From: JAHDCJ01 sp039028895
GTDB taxonomy: Bacteria; Bacteroidota; Bacteroidia; Chitinophagales; Saprospiraceae
DNA: 64,000 nt
Assembly: GCA_039028895.1 (NCBI GenBank)
Contig: JBCCHF010000028.1
Span: forward strand, 1-64,000
Direction of reading: 5' to 3'
The notes below the pieces were generated by a model. It did no database searches. It was not told where the DNA came from and worked only from the letters and a program-made list of their open reading frames with translations. Every line of letters starts with the position of its first letter. Position 1 is the stretch's first letter. A program made the position numbers and the translations under genes. Below are positions 35,979 to 45,214 of this stretch, one piece after another.

Positions 35979-36662
35979 ATGGAAAGTATGAAATTTATTT
36001 GTTTACTCCTTACCGGAATGCTGCTGACAGGTTGCATAGGAGATGACATCATTTTTGACACTGTCGAAGAAACAGTAAGAATATCTAATCCGATAGACTC
36101 GCTACAGGTAGGTGACACCTTCCAATTTACAGCATCATACTTAAATAATATCGGCGTCGAAGAAAACCAGACTATTTTATGGAGCTCTAGTGACCCGTCC
36201 AAAGCAAGCATAGCTGAAGATGGAACGGCAACTGGTATTGAACTGGGGCAAACCCAAATCATCGCAAGGGTTGAATTACCAACCAAAACGGTTGCTGATT
36301 CGATGTTACTGAATATCTCCAATACCACAACTACACCTCCGGCAGTTACTGAACGCAGTGGTTCCATTGTTACAACTAGTAGCTACCTCCTTCAAGGCGA
36401 TTTTACTTTAAGAGAAGATAATGGAGACCTTATCCTCGAATTTGACAGCAACTACGCAGCCTCATCTGCACTGCCTGGTCTTTATGTGTATTTGACTAAT
36501 AACCCAAACACGAATAATAATGCTTTTGAGATCGGAGAAGTTACCACTTTTTCAGGGGCTCATTCTTATATTATATCTGGTATTGAACTAAATCAATACG
36601 ATTATCTCTTGTATTACTGTAAGCCTTTTAGCGTAAAGGTTGGTGATGGAGACATCGAATAA
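35979..36662 (+). CDS. Lipoprotein with bacterial Ig-like and DM13 domains
   Basis: 227 aa. Lipoprotein signal MKFICLLLTGMLLTGC (ATG at 35979 or 35988). Residues about 35-110 are a Big_2-like Ig domain (LWSSSDPSKASIAEDGTATG then IELGQTQIIARV). Residues about 120-222 fit the DM13 domain (GDFTLREDNGDLILEFDSNY, LPGLYVYLTNNP, YDYLLYYCKPFSVKVGDG) with its conserved Cys, proposed to have redox or electron-transfer roles. It is followed at 13 nt by a beta-barrel outer-membrane protein gene, so the two probably form one operon. Confidence 0.88.
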   Translation: MESMKFICLLLTGMLLTGCIGDDIIFDTVEETVRISNPIDSLQVGDTFQFTASYLNNIGVEENQTILWSSSDPSKASIAEDGTATGIELGQTQIIARVELPTKTVADSMLLNISNTTTTPPAVTERSGSIVTTSSYLLQGDFTLREDNGDLILEFDSNYAASSALPGLYVYLTNNPNTNNNAFEIGEVTTFSGAHSYIISGIELNQYDYLLYYCKPFSVKVGDGDIE

Positions 36663-36675
36663 AACAAATGAAATC

Positions 36676-37536
36676 ATGAAAAATATAATCATCATATTTA
36701 GCTTATTGGTCCTTCCTGGCCTTGCCATTGCACAAAGTCCATGGACGCAAAAGAAGGGCGGTGGATTTTACAAATTATCACAATGGTGGGTCATCTCAGA
36801 CGGCCATTTCACTGATACGGGTCAGATAGACCCCAATGTAACCAGTGGTGTCTTCAACACTTCGTTTTATGGACAATATGGGATTACCGACAGGGTAACC
36901 GCCGTCTTGTATTTCCCGTTTTTTAGTCGCGCTTATTTCAATAACACGATTTCCGGAACAACCGGAGAGGTTATCACCCCCGGTGAGTCCGTCAACTCAA
37001 TTGGAGACACCGATATCGGCATCACTTACGCCATTTTGAAAAACAAGGGTATCAAACTAAGCAGTACGCTCTTGCTCGGATTACCAATTGGTAAATCTGC
37101 AGGTGGTGAATCCGGTATTTTACAAACCGGAGATGGCGAGTTCAATCAGTTATTGAGAGTTGATGTCGGAGGTGGACTTTCAGTCAAAAAAGTTAATCTC
37201 TATTCGGCTGCTTATTTCGGATTCAACAACAGGACTAATGGCTTTTCTGACGAATTGCGATATGGCTTCGAGGTAGGCGGTATTTTCTTTAAGGAAAAAT
37301 TTGTGGCCACACTGAGACTTTCAGGCATTTCGTCTCTCGAAAACGGTTCAGCTGCAGATCCTGCCAACGGTACCAGTCTGTTCGCCAATAATAGTGAGCA
37401 TTTCTCATGGTCCCCGGAATTGGCCTATAACTTTACCGACAAATTCGGAGTTTCGGCATCCTTTGGCAAGGCCTTCTCAGGAAAACTGATTTTCGCGAAT
37501 CCGGCATACTCTTTTGGCGTTTATCTTAAAATGTAA
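36676..37536 (+). CDS. Outer-membrane beta-barrel protein (MetA-type transporter-like)
   Basis: 286 aa from the ATG at 36676; an upstream TTG (36640) would lie inside the preceding gene. Signal peptide MKNIIIIFSLLVLPGLAIAQ. The mature part alternates polar and hydrophobic residues throughout, with repeated aromatic girdle residues (FYGQYGITDRVTAVLYFPFF, IGDTDIGITYAILKNKGIKL) and ends in an aromatic-rich strand (SFGVYLKM). It resembles the 'phenol MetA-degradation pathway' outer-membrane transporter group. Cargo unknown. Co-transcribed with the DM13 lipoprotein. Confidence 0.85.
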   Translation: MKNIIIIFSLLVLPGLAIAQSPWTQKKGGGFYKLSQWWVISDGHFTDTGQIDPNVTSGVFNTSFYGQYGITDRVTAVLYFPFFSRAYFNNTISGTTGEVITPGESVNSIGDTDIGITYAILKNKGIKLSSTLLLGLPIGKSAGGESGILQTGDGEFNQLLRVDVGGGLSVKKVNLYSAAYFGFNNRTNGFSDELRYGFEVGGIFFKEKFVATLRLSGISSLENGSAADPANGTSLFANNSEHFSWSPELAYNFTDKFGVSASFGKAFSGKLIFANPAYSFGVYLKM

Positions 37537-37564
37537 CCAGGAACCTTTCTTTTCATATCCCTTC

Positions 37565-37601
37565 TCGTTATCTTGGGGGTTTTTAACGCCCCTGATAACG
37601 A
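37565..37601 (+). promoter_or_regulatory. Hairpin directly before the TerB-like start codon
   Basis: TCGTTATC (37565-37572) pairs with GATAACGA (37594-37601) and GGGG with CCCC inside it; the ATG follows 3 nt later. It would cover any ribosome-binding site, so it could be a regulatory hairpin, or the terminator of the upstream gene. Confidence 0.45.
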
Positions 37602-37604
37602 CAT

Positions 37605-37937
37605 ATGGAAAACTCAACCGCTTCCTGGACCGAAAAAGACTTTCTCGCTTTTGCATTGCTCTGCGCCTCCAATGCCGACATGAGCATTTCAGAGGACGAA
37701 CTAAAATATATTGGTGAGAAAATAGGCGATGAGCACTATCGCAATGCCTTTCGATTGTTTGAAGATCAGTCTGACTACCAGAATATCCAAACCATTGTCG
37801 AGCTCAAAAAACAATTTTATCCCGGCGAGGAAGGAAAAGTCAAACTATTAGGCTACCTCGAAGAATTGTTCCAATCAGACGGACAATACTCCACAATGGA
37901 GCAGCTCATGATGCGCGGACTGGAAAAATTGATCTAG
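37605..37937 (+). CDS. TerB-like small protein
   Basis: 110 aa, cytoplasmic, all helical. It fits the TerB-like pattern: LLCASNADMSISEDELKYIG with conserved Asp/Glu, then LFEDQSDYQN, and LLGYLEELFQSDGQYSTMEQ near the C-terminus. TerB family members have been linked to tellurite/stress responses and bind a divalent metal through acidic residues. No other ter genes occur in the window. Single gene. Confidence 0.75.
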   Translation: MENSTASWTEKDFLAFALLCASNADMSISEDELKYIGEKIGDEHYRNAFRLFEDQSDYQNIQTIVELKKQFYPGEEGKVKLLGYLEELFQSDGQYSTMEQLMMRGLEKLI

Positions 37938-38017
37938 ATTCGCCATACTGATACAACCGAAACAGCGGTTATCCCCTTCTTTTTAGTGAATGCACACTGC
38001 CACTAAAACAAACACTT

Positions 38018-39427
38018 ATGAGGATAATCCAACATTTACTGCTGATCGCTTTTATTGGCTTCAGCCAATTCGTTTATGCCACGCATAACATTGCTGGCGA
38101 AATCACTTACACACATAGTGGTAACCTGATCGTCGAATTCAGGGTTAGCACTTTTACAAAACTAAGTAGCGTCCCTGCTGATCGCGACAGTCTCCACGTA
38201 TGCTTCGGCGATGGTGTCTGCAAATGGGCCTTACGCATTAATGGGCCTGATATTGACATGGACGACATTCCTGATGGTGAGATTGTAAGTGCCAGCCACA
38301 AAATGAGCATTTATTCGACAGACCACACTTATCAGTCCAATGGACAGTATACCGTGTCCATGACAGATCCAAACCGTAATGGTGGCATCATGAACATTCT
38401 CAACTCGGCTAACACCCCTTTTCACCTTGAAACCACTTTTAACCTGGATGCTGCTGTACCTGATAACAGCCCGGTAATGCTCGAATTTCCTATCGACAAA
38501 GGGGTCGTGGGCGAACCTTTTACCCATATTCCGAATGCCTTTGACTCTGACGGCGATAGTCTGTCTTTTAAGGAAATTATCCCTTTACAGGATATCAATA
38601 CAGAAATCAGCTCCTATTGGTATGTTGATGAATTAATGCCTGGGCCCAATAACCAGGTGTTTCTCGACCATGAATTTGGCTTGTTTGACTGGTCAGCACC
38701 ACAGGCTGAAGGAGCCTATACAGTAGCCATTCTCGTCGAATCATATCGCAATGGAGTCTTAATGAGTTCAATCATCAGGGATATGCAAATTGATATCTAC
38801 GAAGCAGAAAATTTCCCGCCAGATTGCATTATTAACACTCCGGGCGTCAATGAAAATACAGCCATGATGGTCTCAATCGGAGACACTGTCAGACTTGAGA
38901 TAACCGCATCTGAAGTGGAAGGACAGTTAGTAGATCTCACGGCCACAAGCGGTCTTTTTTCTTCCTTTAACCAGAATGCTGAATTCGTTGTTTCGTCAAG
39001 CGGGAATACCTCTACAGGGCACCTCGAGTGGATTGTCGATCAGGAACACGTTCGCGATCAGCCGTATATGTTTGTTTTCAAAGCAAAGAATAACAACCCG
39101 TCTTCTGAGCTTGCAGCATTCCGAAAAGTAAGATATCTCGTTTCTGATATGACAACCTCAATCGAGCAGGTTGAACCCGAAACACCATCAATAAATGTGT
39201 TCCCTAACCCTGTTGGTGCAGGACGTTTATTACATATTCAATGGGAAAGCCAGTTCGCTCCATCTTCGTTTACAATATTCGACCAAATGGGCAGAATTAT
39301 AAGGCAAGGTAAGCTTGACAATGCTGATCAAAGGCTTTCAACCAATGGTCTTTTGCAAGGATTATTTCTCCTGAAAATAGACCATTCTGAGAATAAAAGC
39401 CAGGTTGTCCCATTCTTGGTTAAATAG
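38018..39427 (+). CDS. T9SS-secreted Ig/cadherin-like surface protein
   Basis: 469 aa. Signal peptide MRIIQHLLLIAFIGFSQFVYA. Then THNIAGEITYTHSGNLIVEF and the PADRDSLHVCFGDG segment, which are shared with the N-termini of large Bacteroidota gliding-motility-associated surface proteins. A cadherin/Ig-like module (PNAFDSDGDSLSFKEI; PQAEGAYTVAILVESYRNG) follows. The C-terminus is a T9SS type A sorting domain (INVFPNPVGAGRLLHIQWES ... LLQGLFLLKI). Function probably adhesion or matrix; not established. Confidence 0.9.
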   Translation: MRIIQHLLLIAFIGFSQFVYATHNIAGEITYTHSGNLIVEFRVSTFTKLSSVPADRDSLHVCFGDGVCKWALRINGPDIDMDDIPDGEIVSASHKMSIYSTDHTYQSNGQYTVSMTDPNRNGGIMNILNSANTPFHLETTFNLDAAVPDNSPVMLEFPIDKGVVGEPFTHIPNAFDSDGDSLSFKEIIPLQDINTEISSYWYVDELMPGPNNQVFLDHEFGLFDWSAPQAEGAYTVAILVESYRNGVLMSSIIRDMQIDIYEAENFPPDCIINTPGVNENTAMMVSIGDTVRLEITASEVEGQLVDLTATSGLFSSFNQNAEFVVSSSGNTSTGHLEWIVDQEHVRDQPYMFVFKAKNNNPSSELAAFRKVRYLVSDMTTSIEQVEPETPSINVFPNPVGAGRLLHIQWESQFAPSSFTIFDQMGRIIRQGKLDNADQRLSTNGLLQGLFLLKIDHSENKSQVVPFLVK

Positions 39428-39564
39428 GCATTGAATTACCAAATTGAGGGGTCTGATCAGGCCTGTCAGCTACCAATAAATGGAGGAAATAATACTAATT
39501 AAGTTTAAATCTCTCATAATCAAGAAATAATACCTATCTTATTGATCAATCAATAATCACCATT

Positions 39565-39813
39565 ATGCCAAAAAGAATTTATGTAGGGAACCTGCCCTTT
39601 TCAGCAACCGACGATGAAGTCAGAGAATTGTTTGAAGAATATGGTACTGTAAACGAAGTAAAACTGATTACGGACCGCGAGACGGGACGACCCAGAGGGT
39701 TTGGATTCGTGGAGATGGCTGAAGATGTAGATCTTGATACCGTCATCAAAGCCCTGGACTCATACGAATTTAACGGTCGAAAATTAAGAGTGAACGAAAG
39801 TCACAAAAAATAA
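39565..39813 (+). CDS. RRM-domain RNA-binding protein
   Basis: 82 aa single RRM. RNP2 is IYVGNL at the start and RNP1 is RGFGFVEM; between them FEEYGTVNEVKLITDRETG is typical. The short basic C-tail is ESHKK. Such small RRM proteins are abundant in Bacteroidota and cyanobacteria and bind single-stranded RNA. It is monocistronic with a strong terminator immediately downstream. Confidence 0.96.
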   Translation: MPKRIYVGNLPFSATDDEVRELFEEYGTVNEVKLITDRETGRPRGFGFVEMAEDVDLDTVIKALDSYEFNGRKLRVNESHKK

Positions 39814-39816
39814 TCC

Positions 39817-39850
39817 AAACGCCTGTCAGTTTCTGATGGGCGTTTTTGTT
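39817..39850 (+). terminator. Rho-independent terminator after the RRM gene
   Basis: AAACGCC...CAG pairs with CTG...GGGCGTTT and is followed by TTTTGTTTT. It begins 4 nt after the stop codon. Confidence 0.85.
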
Positions 39851-39887
39851 TTAACCGGATACTGCTAAACGAATAATTTTCGGCTCA

Positions 39888-40832
39888 ATGACAAAGTCAG
39901 TTTCTAAACATCTCCTTACGGGAATTGGGTTGATCTTGTTATTCAGTTCATGCTTCCAAAAATCAATCGACAAACACGGCGGCATAAGAATGACACTGGA
40001 AATTTCAGGAGAAGATCAACAGGCAGATGCTGTCGAAAAGACTTTATCAATATTGGAAAATAGGCTTTATGTCTTTAGCCATCGTTCTCTAAAAACCACA
40101 TATACTTCCCAAAATCAGGTTATCGCTGAAATTCCACTAGCTACTGATCCTGATTTTTTCAGAAATTTGGCAACAGCCTCAGGAAGGCTTTCTGTCGCAG
40201 AATCATACGTACGGCCCGAAAGCATTGGATTAACATTGCCAATTACTGCCAAAGCTAAAGAGATGTTTCCTGAAATGCCTGTTGCTGACAGGTCAGTATT
40301 GGTCGCGTTCTTTAATCCCGACCAAAGTGTTTCGTACCTTCCTATTTTTGGCGCAAGCCTGAAGGGTGACACAGCTTTCATAAATAACTTCCTTGCACGA
40401 GATAGCATAAGGGCTCTTTTTCCAGAAGATCTGGAGCTGATTTGGGGAAAAGAACAAGAAAATGGCCTCCACCCGCTTTATGCCAAAAAGAAGTCAGGGC
40501 TGGCAAATCGCGTCAGTGCAGCCGGAGTCGAAAAAGCCGTTGCAGAAGTTTCACGATATACCGGCCAACACGAGCTTTCACTTAACTTCAGAGATAAAGA
40601 AGGCTGGCGAAAGTTAACCGCTCAAAATATTAACCGACAGATCCTGATGATCGTTTCAGGAACGGTGATGACAGCACCAACTGTGCAAAGTGAAATCCCA
40701 CAAGGGGGTGCTCTCATTTCAGGAAATTTTGAAGAAAAGGAAGTTCGATTTTTAGAGGCTATAATCCATTTCGGCCCCTATCCCGGCAAGGTATTTGTCA
40801 AAAATATCGAAGTCGTTACTCCTCCTCAATAA
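39888..40832 (+). CDS. Lipoprotein resembling the first periplasmic domain of SecD
   Basis: 314 aa. Signal/lipobox LILLFSSC. The mature protein has the SecD P1-type layout: an early ILENRLYVFSHRSLKTTYTS with QVIAEIPLA, and a C-terminal part NRQILMIVSGTVMTAPTVQS then GGALISGNFEEKEVRFLEA, matching the conserved P1 segment of SecD. No SecD TM helices or RND membrane domain are present, so it is a stand-alone, lipid-anchored P1-like module. It could assist protein export or be unrelated in function. Terminators flank it. Confidence 0.82.
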   Translation: MTKSVSKHLLTGIGLILLFSSCFQKSIDKHGGIRMTLEISGEDQQADAVEKTLSILENRLYVFSHRSLKTTYTSQNQVIAEIPLATDPDFFRNLATASGRLSVAESYVRPESIGLTLPITAKAKEMFPEMPVADRSVLVAFFNPDQSVSYLPIFGASLKGDTAFINNFLARDSIRALFPEDLELIWGKEQENGLHPLYAKKKSGLANRVSAAGVEKAVAEVSRYTGQHELSLNFRDKEGWRKLTAQNINRQILMIVSGTVMTAPTVQSEIPQGGALISGNFEEKEVRFLEAIIHFGPYPGKVFVKNIEVVTPPQ

Positions 40833-40860
40833 AAAACGCCCTTGCAGGTAGCAAGAGCGT
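40829..40860 (-). terminator. Terminator for the minus-strand gene 40884-41753
   Basis: ACGCCCTTGC pairs with GCAAGAGCGT over AGGTA; on the minus strand it is followed by a T6 tract (complement of 40831-40836). Confidence 0.75.
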
Positions 40861-40883
40861 CTAAATAATCTCCGGAAGGTCTT

Positions 40884-41753
40884 TTAAAATCCTCCCATGC
40901 TTTGTCTTTTGTAGCCAGATGGTGGCTCGAAGTCAGCAGGATCAAGCGTTCTGTGACGAGCAGACCTCAAAACACTTTCACTATCTAGGTCGCCATCTTC
41001 TCCAAATTCCCTCGTCACAACAGGAAATCCGTCTATTTCTTTAAGCTCTTCGTAAATACTATCGAAGTCACCCATTGGATTGTTACCTCCAGGTCCCATT
41101 TTGGAAAATGAATCTATCATCTCTTCAAGGAATTCGACCATTCCGGCAAATGCATCTCTGGCCTCGCCTCCACCGGTGATATTATCCCAATCCGTTACCC
41201 AAAGCTCCTGTACTTTAGCGCCTCTCTGATTGAAAACATCATACCGAACACAAGGATAACCCTCTTTTGTTCCTCTTTGTCCTGTTTTTTTATAATCTCT
41301 CTGAATCGGCGGAGGAGCCATTGGTCCGGCACCAGGCATATTACCACCTTTTGCCATAGCTTCTTGCATTTGTTTTTTTACATCTTCAGGTAGGTTTTTA
41401 AGCACATCCTCCATTTCTGACTGGACATTACCAATTTGACTGGAAATTGCTCTTAGGGCCTCTTTATCCATGACCATGTAAGACTTCCTTTCATGGTCAA
41501 CATAGATCATCTCTTTGCGATCTCCACGAAATATGGCTTCATCTCTGACACCTGTGTTGCCGTCGCTATCTTCACCAGGGAGTATTTCCATTTTTAGCAT
41601 TTCTCCTTCAACAGACATCTCGGCACTTTCAACTCTTGGCTCAGTTCCCGAATGATAGGTAGTCTCAATTTCAAAAACAACGCCCGGTGAGTTAACACCA
41701 AAACTGAAAAACATGATAGCTGATAAAACAACAGCGAGCATAGAATATCTCAT
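40884..41753 (-). CDS. DUF4412-like exported protein
   Basis: 289 aa from the ATG at 41753 (a longer frame starting at 41855 adds 34 residues before an obvious signal peptide MRYSMLAVVLSAIMFFSFG). The mature region begins VVFEIETTYHSG and includes the strand pattern MIYVDHERKSYMVMDKEAL, a Gly/Met/Pro-rich linker (MAKGGNMPGAGPMAPPP), and a second half with YPCVRYDVFNQRGAKVQELW. This matches the DUF4412 lipoprotein-like family, periplasmic, of unknown function. The only terminator downstream is the one at 40829-40860. Confidence 0.78.
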   Translation of the reverse strand: MRYSMLAVVLSAIMFFSFGVNSPGVVFEIETTYHSGTEPRVESAEMSVEGEMLKMEILPGEDSDGNTGVRDEAIFRGDRKEMIYVDHERKSYMVMDKEALRAISSQIGNVQSEMEDVLKNLPEDVKKQMQEAMAKGGNMPGAGPMAPPPIQRDYKKTGQRGTKEGYPCVRYDVFNQRGAKVQELWVTDWDNITGGGEARDAFAGMVEFLEEMIDSFSKMGPGGNNPMGDFDSIYEELKEIDGFPVVTREFGEDGDLDSESVLRSARHRTLDPADFEPPSGYKRQSMGGF

Positions 41754-42042
41754 AATTTCAAAGTTATTTGAGGTTATTAAATTAATATGGTTGTGATATA
41801 AAACACTGACAATCTTTTCAATAAGTATGCCAACTAATATACCCATTTTGAACAACTTTCAGGGCAAAGTTAGGGGTTTTGCCTAGAGCAGACAATCCTA
41901 CAAATGAGGTATTTTAGAGCTTTTCAATTTAGTAAAATCATGGAAGACCGCTATCCATAATTAAATAGTCTACAAAACTTGTATCTTCTTTGTCTAATTT
42001 TATTCCTCAGCGCAACCGCGTTTAAAAATTCGTCGGTATAAA

Positions 42043-43221
42043 ATGCCAAATGCTTATTCACCTATTACTCTTCGGGCACTTCAGCTCAGAAATCGCTTCG
42101 TCAAAACAGCGACCTATGAAGGCATGTGTGACAACGGCAGACCCACCCAAAAGCTAATCGACTTTCACGCCAGGGTCGCCAAAGGACAAATAGGACTAAC
42201 CACCGTAGCCTACGGCGCTGTTAACCCTACAGGACGCACCCACCAGGACCAAATGTATATGCATGAAGGCGTAATTCCGGATTTGAAAAAACTGACGATA
42301 GCCGTTCACAACAATGGCGGTAAAGCGTCTATCCAGTTAACCCATTGTGGCTTCTTTACCAAAAACACATCCGTCCCCGGTAAACGACCGCTCGCACCAA
42401 GCAAAGTCTTTAACGAATATGGCGCCCTAAGCGGTATCGTATTTTCAAAAGCAATGACCCTCAAAGATCTTGAACAAACCAGTAACGATTTTGCCAACGC
42501 AGCGTCCATCGCCCAAAAAGCCGGATTCGATGCTGTGGAGATTCATATGGGGCATGGATATTTACTCAGCCAGTTCCTAAGTCCAAAGATCAACAAGCGA
42601 AAAGACAATTACGGGGGGTCACTCGAAAACAGACTCCGCTTTCCTCTCGAAGTGATCGCTAAAGTCAGACAAACAGTAGGAGAAGGCTTCCCAATAATTT
42701 GCAAGATCAATCTCTCAGATGATTTCAAAGGCGGATTGGTACTCGAAGAAGCCGTCCAGGTAGCCATTAATCTCGAAAAAGCAGGCGTAGATGCCCTCGT
42801 CATGAGTGGTGGCTATACCAGCAAAACACCCTTTTACTTATTGCGCGGCGAAGTACCACTAAAAGGCATGATGAGTGTTGAACCCCAATTAACCCAAAAA
42901 CTGGCCGTAGCGCTATTCGGGCCATTCATTATCAAGAAATACCCGTTTACCGAAAACTTCTTTCTCCAACAGGCCAAACAGATCAGGGCCGCTGTAAAAA
43001 TGCCTCTTATCTATCTGGGTGGCGTCGTCTCAAAACAGGGCATCGAAGACATCATGTCAGCAGGTTTCGACATGATCGCCATCGGCCGCGCCCTCATCCA
43101 CGACCCCGATTTCATCCTAAATATCCAATCCGGAAAAACTAAAATATCACCCTGTAATCACTGTAACCAATGCATCGTCGAAATGGACAAAAACGGCGTC
43201 CGTTGTGTCTTAAACCACTAA
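42043..43221 (+). CDS. NADH:flavin oxidoreductase (old yellow enzyme family) with terminal Cys motif
   Basis: 392 aa TIM barrel. Family marks: LRNRFVKTATYEGMCDNGRP at the start, QLTHCG, FDAVEIHMGHGYLLSQFLSP (the HxxHGYL-type FMN/active-site segment), KRKDNYGGSLENRLRFP and the C-terminal phosphate-binding MIAIGRALIHDPDF. It ends in a Cys cluster CNHCNQCI...C like the 4Fe-4S motif of 2,4-dienoyl-CoA reductase, yet lacks the FAD/NAD domain that follows there. It may therefore carry an Fe-S cluster or only a remnant. Substrate unknown. Confidence 0.92.
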   Translation: MPNAYSPITLRALQLRNRFVKTATYEGMCDNGRPTQKLIDFHARVAKGQIGLTTVAYGAVNPTGRTHQDQMYMHEGVIPDLKKLTIAVHNNGGKASIQLTHCGFFTKNTSVPGKRPLAPSKVFNEYGALSGIVFSKAMTLKDLEQTSNDFANAASIAQKAGFDAVEIHMGHGYLLSQFLSPKINKRKDNYGGSLENRLRFPLEVIAKVRQTVGEGFPIICKINLSDDFKGGLVLEEAVQVAINLEKAGVDALVMSGGYTSKTPFYLLRGEVPLKGMMSVEPQLTQKLAVALFGPFIIKKYPFTENFFLQQAKQIRAAVKMPLIYLGGVVSKQGIEDIMSAGFDMIAIGRALIHDPDFILNIQSGKTKISPCNHCNQCIVEMDKNGVRCVLNH

Positions 43222-43279
43222 AGTCAAAAGAAAAACTCGGCGTCCGTTGCGAATTCTTTGCGCTCTTTGCGTGAAAATA
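43222..43279. repeat. Degenerate copy of the interspersed intergenic element
   Basis: The gap between the OYE gene and the convergent SGNH gene contains CGCTCTTTGCGTGAAAAT, close to the shared core. No clear left arm. Confidence 0.3.
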
Positions 43280-45208
43280 CTAGTCTACCTGCAACTCAAA
43301 AACCTCCCCAAAAACTAAATGTAAATCTACATCAAACCCACGCTCTAGCTTTCCGCAAATATCTGACAACTTGCTCTCAGACATGTCTCCAGGTAAAGGC
43401 CAGCAAACCGTTAACTTATTCAGTCCCGTTTTCTGAAAAGAAGGCACAACTTCAATCACAACCTTAGCCCATTTATTGCCAATTGCCAATTGACTAATTA
43501 GCGCATCGTTAACTAGAAATCTTGCCTCCATCTGACCCACTGAATCACACGCAGGCAATCGCAAAACCAGAGTGATCCGCACCGATGACTTCCCATCAGC
43601 ATAAAAGCAAAATACAGTTTCCGGCCAAGGACATTTCAAATAAGCCCTTGTTCTTTGCCCCGACTTCTCCATCAGGTTCGGAAAAAATTGAAACAACGGT
43701 TCCCAAAGCCTATACGCTGGATGTCGGTTATACCTTTTCGGTAAAGGAGCTGTTATCAATGGCTTATCCACCAATTCTTCAATCACTTCGACCAGATCAG
43801 CATCCAGATAATCGTATTGGAGTCCATGCTGTGTCAAAAGCCGATACTCTGATTCAAAATTCTCGAGTTGAAATTTATTCATTGTGGCTGGCGTCTCACT
43901 TAGCCTGATCCTGACATATGATTCCATTACCGCCTTAATTCCCGGGTCATCTTCAATCGCTAACTGACACCAATAACTCAAAATCTCCTTTTTGCCTTTT
44001 ATCGATAACAACCGATGTGCATTGTGGATTGCGGTTGCAAACTTTGTCAACGCCTTTTGTGCTTTTGAGATAGGAGGTAGCCTGACTTCACCAAGGATTA
44101 TGGACCAATTTTTTCCTCCGTTACCGGAATGGGTAATTAGGTGTTCGGCAACTCCGGCCATGGCGACTTTCATCCCTTCTAGGGTGAGGTGACAATAATC
44201 AAGGAACAGCTTTCTTCCTGGTATTCTACATCCTGTGTGTACTTCAAACATGGCGGGTAAATCGACAAGGTCGAAATTTAATCTTTCTGCAGTTCTCCTT
44301 AAAAATTCCTGAACTCTGAGATCTGCCTGGGGTGCTGCCAGGAAAGCCATCGCAGAATACGCTGTTGTTGAAACTTCATACCTCAACATCTTTACAGCCG
44401 TTGCTTCATCATTGTTTGCAATAGCCAATTTTCCAAATAGCCTGAATGTTGTCGGACACAACAAATCATCTATTCCTGTCATTTTCTGAAGGTGGGTTTC
44501 CGGGATATCATGCGTTTCTCCGAATAAAGCATTAGAGGCTTTTTCCATTAAAGTATACCATTCAGAAATCTGGGGTTGTCCTAAATTAACCGGAGGCTGA
44601 ATATTTTCCCAGTCAGCAAGATTGACCTCTGGTACTACACAGACGACTTGAACGTCATTTGCTTTCGCAAGCCGACCGATTTTTTCAAATACGCTACTTG
44701 CCTTTTCCACTATTTCCCTAGCTGCAAACTCGATGGGACCAATAATGCCATTTTCTTTCAACAGCTTAGCAAATTGCTGTTTATCGGCTTTATTTTTAGC
44801 GAAAGTAGACACACCAGGGGTTTCAAGCAAATTCCAGTTATTGCCGGTGAACATCACAAAATAGTTGGGCCGCAACTGAAGTGATGCTTCAATGGTATCC
44901 AACATCGTCTCCAGTTGTTCGTTTGTCCTCGATAAATCGATAATTTCGAATTGCCCATTCCCCGTAAGGGCATTCATTTGGTGCTGGAGAAGTTTTGCAG
45001 GCGTGACGACAGGTGCATATAGATAACCCGCTGCAGCAGATTCCCCGAAATAACATACACGGATAGTTCCTGGTTCTTTTTGAGCCTTAATTTCAAGTTG
45101 ATCAGCATAATGATCGCCCAATGGCAATACAGGAGGTCGGCAGAAAACCAGTTGTCCGTTTTTAATTTCGGGTTGCCAGATCGATATGGGACGATACTCG
45201 TTTTTCAC
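43280..45208 (-). CDS. SGNH/GDSL-type hydrolase, large
   Basis: 642 aa, no signal peptide; start GTG at 45208, 6 nt after the HXXEE gene stop. SGNH features: the nucleophile block VCYFGESAAAGYLY (Ser57, GES in place of GDS), an Asn in YFVMFTGNNWNL, and the terminal Asp/His block LDYCHLTLEGMKVAM. A large C-terminal extension (~300 residues) is of unknown fold. Such proteins commonly sit beside carbamoyltransferases and other tailoring genes in Bacteroidota. It is last of a four-gene minus-strand set. An acyl-ester hydrolase or acyltransferase role is inferred. Confidence 0.83.
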   Translation of the reverse strand: MKNEYRPISIWQPEIKNGQLVFCRPPVLPLGDHYADQLEIKAQKEPGTIRVCYFGESAAAGYLYAPVVTPAKLLQHQMNALTGNGQFEIIDLSRTNEQLETMLDTIEASLQLRPNYFVMFTGNNWNLLETPGVSTFAKNKADKQQFAKLLKENGIIGPIEFAAREIVEKASSVFEKIGRLAKANDVQVVCVVPEVNLADWENIQPPVNLGQPQISEWYTLMEKASNALFGETHDIPETHLQKMTGIDDLLCPTTFRLFGKLAIANNDEATAVKMLRYEVSTTAYSAMAFLAAPQADLRVQEFLRRTAERLNFDLVDLPAMFEVHTGCRIPGRKLFLDYCHLTLEGMKVAMAGVAEHLITHSGNGGKNWSIILGEVRLPPISKAQKALTKFATAIHNAHRLLSIKGKKEILSYWCQLAIEDDPGIKAVMESYVRIRLSETPATMNKFQLENFESEYRLLTQHGLQYDYLDADLVEVIEELVDKPLITAPLPKRYNRHPAYRLWEPLFQFFPNLMEKSGQRTRAYLKCPWPETVFCFYADGKSSVRITLVLRLPACDSVGQMEARFLVNDALISQLAIGNKWAKVVIEVVPSFQKTGLNKLTVCWPLPGDMSESKLSDICGKLERGFDVDLHLVFGEVFELQVD

Positions 45209-45214
45209 AAATTT

